Below are positions 59,001 to 64,000 of a stretch of 64,000 nucleotides of DNA, in pieces. Source of the DNA: Lepidodermella squamata (taxonomy: Eukaryota > Gastrotricha); NCBI GenBank assembly GCA_047495785.1, contig JBLDXI010000074.1, positions 1,426,001 to 1,490,000 on the forward strand, in the 5' to 3' direction. Numbering within the stretch: the first letter of the stretch is position 1; each line of letters starts with the position of its first letter. The notes beneath the pieces are model-generated. The model ran no database searches. It saw only the letters and a list, made by a program, of their open reading frames with translations, and was not told the origin of the DNA. The translations under genes were made by a program, and so were the position numbers.

Positions 59001-62000
59001 ATTTGCGCAAGCTCCCACTCCGACCTTCAGTCGATAAAAGAGACCTATAAAGAGCGTAAGCTGAGTTCAAAACTTTCAGCCACCATAACTTATTTCTTTA
59101 CAGTATTCGGCTCAAGTCTTCAAGAAGATGTCGAATCTCTGAGCGACTCGAAGCTTGAAGAGCTGTTAATCGCTTTGATCAATCGCCCAAAATCACCTGA
59201 AACCGTCGATGCATCAAACGCGAAAAACGAAGCTCGGGATATGCATGATGAGATAACAGCCGGTGGGAAAAAGGGCGTTAAGCATGTCAACGAACTGATC
59301 TCCACAAGAGGCCAAGCCCAGCTGAGAGCAGCATTTGATGCCTATCAGAAGGAGTACAGTGTCGACATTGCCGATGACTTCAGGAAGTATTTCGATGGCG
59401 ATATTGAGGGAGCCTACGTTACAGTTGGTAAGTTTTATTCGGCCATGTGTATTATTAATAGAACACTGAAATCCTGCGTTTAAGTCGATGCGATCCGGAG
59501 CAAACCCAGATACTACGCGAAACGATTAAACAGTGCACTTACGGCTAACAGTGGCACTCACCACGGGTCTCTAATTCGGCAAATCGTAGCCCGCTGCGAG
59601 ATTGATTTGGCCAATGTCAAGTATGAATATGAACAGCTATACGGTAAATCTCTTCTGAAGGATGTTGAGTCAAAAACGTCGGGCGATTACCGGAGTGCCC
59701 TGGTTTCTTTAATAAATGGCAACAAAGCTGTCGAAGCTCCTCCTCCCCCGCCTTCTAAGCCCAAACCAGCAGAACCAAAGCGCCCTGAACCGAAGCCTTC
59801 AACTAAGGAGCCCGTTGTCAAAGAGGCGAAAGAATCCAACGTGAAAGCTCCTCCACAGTCGAAAATGAAATTCATCCCCACAGTAGTCGCTGAGCCGAAG
59901 TTCGATGTCAAAAAAGATTGCGAAGTCCTTATGAAGGCAATGAAAGGAATCGGGACCGATGAAGATGCTCTAACATCAATTCTCACCAAGCGATCATCGA
60001 AGCAGCGTCAGGATATTAAGAAGAATTACAAAGAAATTTACGATAGGGTTAGTTTATTTATATATCAACTTAGTATCGAACGATTATTAATGATGCCATG
60101 AAATTGTAAAGGAACTGAAACAGGTAAAATCAGCTCTATCTCTGCCTGTGATTTTCTGAGAGATCTAACATTTCATCTATTTAAGCAGGCTATCGCTTGC
60201 AATATTCTGTATTTATTTTTGAAATATTATGATCTTGTTCTCGCAGGACTTGGCTAAGGAAATCGATTCGGAAAACAACGGCAACTACCTGAAAGTCCTC
60301 ATGGCCCTCTTGTCGACCCCAGCGGGCTACTTGGCTGAATGCCTCAATGCTGCAATGAAAGGAGCTGGAACAGACGAGGACACTCTCATCGACATAATCT
60401 GCACTTCTTCAAACGCAGACCTTCAACTAGTCAAGGAAGCCTATTTGTCCAGTAAGTTTCCTATGACTCTCAGTTTAATGATTATTGAATGGCTGAAATA
60501 TTCTTGGCAGAATTCAAGGCCAAGCTGGAGGATGACATCGTGAGCGATACATCTGGGTCTTTCCAAAATCTGTTGGTTTCCCTGCTAAACCGGCCGAAAT
60601 CGCCGGAGAAAGTTGATCCGAAAACAGCTAAAGGCGATGCCAAAATGCTGCATGATGAAATAATGAAAGGCGGAAGCAAGGCTGAAGTGCAACTCAACAC
60701 CCTGTTCGCAACACGAGGTAAGGCATCAAATTGCATACGTGCTTCCTGATACTCACCCTTTTCATAGGCCAAGCTCAGCTAAGAATGGCGTTTGACTTCT
60801 ACAAAGAAGATTTCAAGTCAGATATCGAGGATGATATCAAGAAACACTTTGATGGCGACATTGAAGCTGCCTACGTCGCTGTCGGTGTGTTTGGTAGCTT
60901 GTTTAGTATATTTATATTAATTGTCCTGACTATCAATTAGTTGGTGCCATCCGTAACAAGCCGCTGTACTTGGCGAGGCAAGTGGACAAATCCATGTCAG
61001 GCGCAGGGACGAGAGACGATGACTTGATCCGCCTGGTCGTTTCCACGTGTGAAATCAACCTCGGCAACATCAAGACCGAGTATGAAAAGCTGAAAAAGCA
61101 ACCCTTGGTTAAGTCTGTTGAAAGCGAAACGAATGGAGACTACCAGAAGGCCTTGGTTTCGTTAATAAATGGAAATTTTGATGCGAAAGCTCCAGCAAAA
61201 GAAGAAAAGCCGAAAGAGGAACCAAAGACGCAAAAGAAAGCCGCTGAACCTGGTAAAACTTTTTCAATCACGATCGTTTCATTTTGTAATGACTCAAATT
61301 TGGGAAATGAATAGCTAAAACAGGAAAAGGTGCTACTACTGCTAAGGCAGGGAAAACAAACGAAAAAGCGGCGGTTTCAAAAAAAGGTGACCCCGAAACC
61401 CGGTGTTAATTTGTGTGTTTTAGAGTAGACGAAAATTAGCTGAAAATTAGCTGCCCATTGTTTTTGGCATGATGAGTTTTTATTATATCTTGAAAGACAA
61501 TTAATCTCGCCTAACCCAATCGCTTCTTTGCTTTCTATTAGAAACCGAGGCGAAAAACATTGCCTCTATTCCAACGGTGGTTGCCGAGCCGAAATTTGAT
61601 GCGAAAAAAGACGCCGAAGTACTGATGAAGGCGATGAAAGGCATCGGCACAGACGAGAAGAGCATCATCGCCGTGCTAACCCGTCGAAACTACGCTCAAC
61701 GGGCCGAAATTGAAAAAGCCTACAAAGCTGAATACAAAAAGGTGAGATGATCAATTTTCGGAATGTGAGATGCTGTTCAAATTCGATTTATTAAGGATCT
61801 TGTTTACGTAAGTTAATGGGTTTTGTAAATCGCCGTCGTATCTGTATCGTATCGTAGCATTATGATGTTTTTTTCATATCTATCATCTATCTGTCGTCTA
61901 TGAAGTCTATTCTATCAATCTGTCTAAATGACCATAATTTTCGAATTTTGATAAATTTCTTCCAGGAATTGAGGTCTGAGTTGGAGAGCGAAAATAGTGG

Positions 62001-64000
62001 TAAGTTCCAGGACACCTTGGATGCGCTCATGACGGCGCCTCTCGAGTTCGCGGCTCAGAGTCTGAAAAAAGCAATTGAGGGAGCTGGAACAGATGAAGAG
62101 GCAATCATTGAGGTGCTATGCTATGCTAATTACGACGACCTTCAACTAATCAAAGCCAAGTACGAAAAGCGTAAGTTGGAGTGGCCGTCGCACATTCATT
62201 TGCATTATTTTTGTTCCTAGTTTACAAGGTTTCACTGCAGAAGGATATCGAGTCGGATACAAGTGGCCATTTTCGAAAACTTCTAGTTGCTCTACTCAAT
62301 CGGCCTAAATCTCCAGAGAATGTTGACGTGAAAGGGGCGAAAACTGATTCGAAAACCCTACATGATGCATTTGCGAAGGGCAGTGATAAAGCTGCCGACG
62401 AGTTGATCAAACTGCTGTCAGGCCGAGGGCGCTCGCAGCTACGGCTCATATTCGACACTTACAAAGCTGATTACAACACTGATGTTGTGGATGACATAAA
62501 GAAAAACTTCGATAGCGACATCGAATCAGCGTTCGTCGCAACTGTCTATTCGATCCGCAACCGTTTCAAGTATTTCGCGAGCCGGTTGAATGCAGCGATG
62601 GCAGGGCTTGGGACTCGAGACCAAGCTCTCATTCGGCTTATTGTCTCGCGCTGCGAAATCGATCTCGGAAATGTGAAGGAAGAGTACGAGAAAATGTACA
62701 AAAAGTCTCTTGTAGCAGCCGTCTCAAGTGAAACTACGGGCGATTACTGCGACTGCTTGGTTTCGCTCATTAACGGTAACGGAAGCGGGAGCCCGCTGCC
62801 AAAAGCTCCTGAACCGAAACCAGTTGAGAAGAAGGCAGAAAAGAAAGAGCCAGAGAAGAAGGAACCAGAGAAGAAAGAACCAGAGAAGCCCGAAAAAGGT
62901 ATTAAAATATAAATGATGCGTATCCATATATAGTCGTATAATGAATCGCTGGGTAATTTTTGAACAGGAAAGAAAGGTAATATCAGCTTTTGCTTTCATC
63001 CAAATTTTTTAAATAGCCGGTTTATTTTATCAAGTAGAGTAGTCTGTAGCCCAATTAAATTCAAATAGCAATGCTCACGCAATTACGATACTATATATTA
63101 TATATTTCTTCAGCAATTGAGGCCTCCTGCGTCGCATCTGTACCGACTGTGGTTGCTGAGCCGAAGTTCGATGCGAAAAAAGATGCTGAGGTGTTGATGA
63201 AGGCCATGAAAGGCATTGGCACGGACGAGAAAAGCATCATCTCGGTTCTCACTCGCCGAACCTATCCGCAAAGAGCTGAGATCGAGAAGAAGTTCAAGGC
63301 GGAATACAAAAAGGTAACTTTAACATTTTTCACTCGCCATGATTACGATATTTAATGGCCTGGCAACATTTTACGAACTTAGAATTTCCTTGAAGTGAGT
63401 CTTGGTGTTGTGTATTTTGACCCCGATTCCTGATTCCCATTGCTCGTGTCATTGCTGTGAGAATCTATTTTAAAATGACGATTCGTTTCAGGAACTTCTT
63501 GCAGATCTAAAGAGTGAAACTGGAGGCGATTTCTTCAATCTTCTCACAGCCCTACTTACTCCACCTATCGAGTTCGCAGCGAAAAGTTTAAAGAAAGCGA
63601 TTCAAGGCGCTGGAACCGATGAGGAAACTCTAATCGAGGTGATCTGCTACGCATCATACGACGATCTTCAACTCATCAAGAGTAAATACGAGATGCGTGA
63701 GTTGAAGTTCTACTATATATTACCCCTTCATAATTCCCCCACTATTCGCAGTTTATCGAGTTCCGTTGCAACAAGATGCCGAAAGTGATACTAGTGGTCA
63801 TTTCCGGAAGTTGCTCGTAGCCTTGCTGAATCGGCCTAAATCGCCTGAGAATATTGATGTCAAAGCCGCGAGATCTGATGCGAAAAGCCTTCATGCCAGT
63901 ATAGCTAAAGGTGGCTCAGCAGCTGCCGATGACCTGACAACGGCTCTGTCGATAAAAGGCCGATCTCAGCTGAGGTTGATCTTCGAGAATTACAAGGCTG
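53050..64000 (+). CDS. Gene B: DCX-PLAT-PLAT-beta-trefoil x2-(annexin)6+ giant protein, 3' end beyond window
   Basis: Paralog of gene A; about 2,960 residues to the edge and still open. In-frame TAA just before the ATG fixes the start. Exons: 53050-53628, 53817-54640, 54697-54776, 54839-55116, 55164-55292, 55341-56019, 56081-56245, 56305-56904, 56964-57995, 58084-59055, 59104-59427, 59485-60047, 60247-60451, 60511-60717, 60768-60884, 60941-61252, 61315-61386, 61542-61741, 61966-62170, 62221-62898, 62968-62976 (9-nt), 63114-63313, 63492-63696, 63752->64000; all phases agree. Order: acidic N-terminus, DCX ('GVRAIYTPKGRHAIED'), basic linker, two PLAT, two trefoil-like, basic linker, then six annexin cores separated by Pro/Lys/Glu linkers. 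No signal peptide or membrane span. Ordinary annexins have one core; annexin A6 has two. Function (microtubule-membrane scaffold) is inferred from the domains only. Confidence 0.88.
53205..53460 (+). other. DCX domain of gene B
   Basis: 'KVAHFHAEGNTGNTPAQKV', 'TLDLLMDDLNRRI', 'GVRAIYTPKGRHAIED' and 'GGHYIVSSS', homologous to the gene A domain. It follows a run of Asp/Glu. Confidence 0.85.
54325..55292 (+). other. Two PLAT/LH2 domains of gene B
   Basis: First 'LVYTIRLMSGEMPSGAST' to 'LNPDWLCDEIQVED'; second 'VHYELTVQTGNLYNAGTAGK' to 'QAGWYLDHIIVREK' and 'FVFPAQRWLNTRDE'. Spread over four exons (53817-54640 3' part, 54697-54776, 54839-55116, 55164-55292). Confidence 0.85.
55341..56245 (+). other. 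Tandem beta-trefoil-like region of gene B
   Basis: Exons 55341-56019 and 56081-56245. Units: 'KALRVTGGGFIDARA', 'PSFVAFSGSQKIVSK', 'NFISVASNGQMYPE'; then 'QTMCIDRDPSS', 'SYLQIKKGACNCLG', 'GFLTFAPNGQIQV'. Six strand-turn units make two trefoils by inference. Gene A has four introns inside the equivalent of 55341-56019, where gene B has none. Confidence 0.6.
56560..57520 (+). other. Gene B annexin core 1 (degenerate calcium sites)
   Basis: Starts 'FHAKDDAQLIRKIISRNEF'. Repeat 1 lacks GxGT; repeat 2 'LQGNVDEIAMIEMLCSN', repeat 4 'LTTGPIDALDRVILSRCEV' also lack it. The helical framework is kept ('RTAVAKTYKDLFKKEV'). Confidence 0.85.
57616..58640 (+). other. Gene B annexin core 2 (degenerate calcium sites)
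   Basis: Starts 'APTVFPEKNFIAKQDCEVI'. Loop 1 is 'LKSKNPEEIAAIL', loop 2 'IKASDESCIMEIICTAS', loop 4 'LDGKGNQNAGVGRLVASRC'. Ends 'DYSQAVVSLIEGN'. Confidence 0.85.
58683..59725 (+). other. Gene B annexin core 3 (degenerate calcium sites)
   Basis: Starts 'TPTVFAEPKFNVKQDCDAL'. Loop 1 'VKGAVTEPFITILTRRS', loop 2 'IKTNDTDCLIEIICASS', loop 4 'LTANSGTHHGSLIRQIVAR'. Ends 'GDYRSALVSLINGN'. Confidence 0.85.
59871..61178 (+). other. Gene B annexin core 4 (intact calcium loops)
   Basis: Loop 1 'MKGIGTDEDALTSILTKRS', loop 2 'MKGAGTDEDTLIDIICTSS', loop 4 'MSGAGTRDDDLIRLVVST' all carry GxGT. Followed by a Lys/Glu/Pro linker and a small linker exon 61315-61386. Confidence 0.88.
61560..62780 (+). other. 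Gene B annexin core 5 (intact calcium loops)
   Basis: Loop 1 'MKGIGTDEKSIIAVLTRRN', loop 2 'IEGAGTDEEAIIEVLCYAN', loop 4 'MAGLGTRDQALIRLIVSRC'. Ends 'GDYCDCLVSLINGNG'; then repeated 'KKEPE' linker. Confidence 0.88.
62968..62976 (+). CDS. Putative 9-nt micro-exon of gene B
   Basis: Acceptor ttgaacag, nine bases, then donor gtaata. Phase 1 at both ends; adds Gly-Lys-Lys to the linker between annexin cores 5 and 6. It could equally be skipped (62898 joined to 63114). Confidence 0.4.
63138..64000 (+). other. Gene B annexin core 6 (partial, cut by the window edge)
   Basis: 'VPTVVAEPKFDAKKDAEVL', loop 1 'MKGIGTDEKSIISVLTRRT', loop 2 'IQGAGTDEETLIEVICYAS', then repeat 3 to the last base. Nearly identical in start and exon structure to core 5. 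Confidence 0.88.

Overview
The window is animal nuclear DNA. Genes are split by spliceosomal GT-AG introns, the code is standard, and the families present (STAT, a turtle/IGSF9 cell-adhesion receptor, a biogenic-amine GPCR, doublecortin/PLAT/annexin proteins) are metazoan. The dopamine receptor resembles the invertebrate Dop1R2 (INDR) type. Introns are AT-rich with many runs of the 'aaattttcgaaatttc' kind and acceptors such as ttttcag. This suggests a protostome, most likely an ecdysozoan, but I cannot name the phylum.

Layout. 1-3148 (minus): 5' four exons of a STAT transcription factor, running off the left edge inside its C-terminal tail. 7619-8077 (minus): an unrecognised two-exon gene for a 95-residue coiled-coil protein. 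13879-33989 (plus): a turtle/IGSF9-type receptor spread over 20 kb (5 Ig, 2 FN3, one membrane span), with a probable alternative first exon inside its largest intron and a last exon in which two reading frames both look coding. 33990-40699: intergenic, with a 501-bp inverted-repeat element flanked by a 9-bp duplication. 40700-44471 (plus): five-exon dopamine-receptor-like GPCR, 876 residues. 44832-45044 (plus): relic of an annexin C-terminus. 45291-52681 and 53050->64000 (plus): two tandem paralogous genes with an unusual architecture, doublecortin (DCX) + two PLAT + two beta-trefoil-like domains + annexin.

Gene A (45291-52681, about 1,870 residues) carries a long Pro/Lys/Glu-rich linker and one annexin core. 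Gene B (from 53050) carries at least six tandem annexin cores (about 2,960 residues so far) and leaves the right edge in mid-core. Recurrent intron positions and identical exon lengths show that gene B grew by duplication of exon blocks. The calcium-binding GxGT loops are decayed in its first three cores and intact in the last three. By family knowledge DCX binds tubulin and PLAT and annexin bind lipid or membranes, so these proteins could be calcium-sensitive microtubule-membrane linkers. That role is inference. I regard this gene pair as the most novel content of the window.

The genes do not form an obvious pathway. STAT, turtle and the dopamine receptor are independent signalling or adhesion genes; only the annexin cluster is a clear local gene family.
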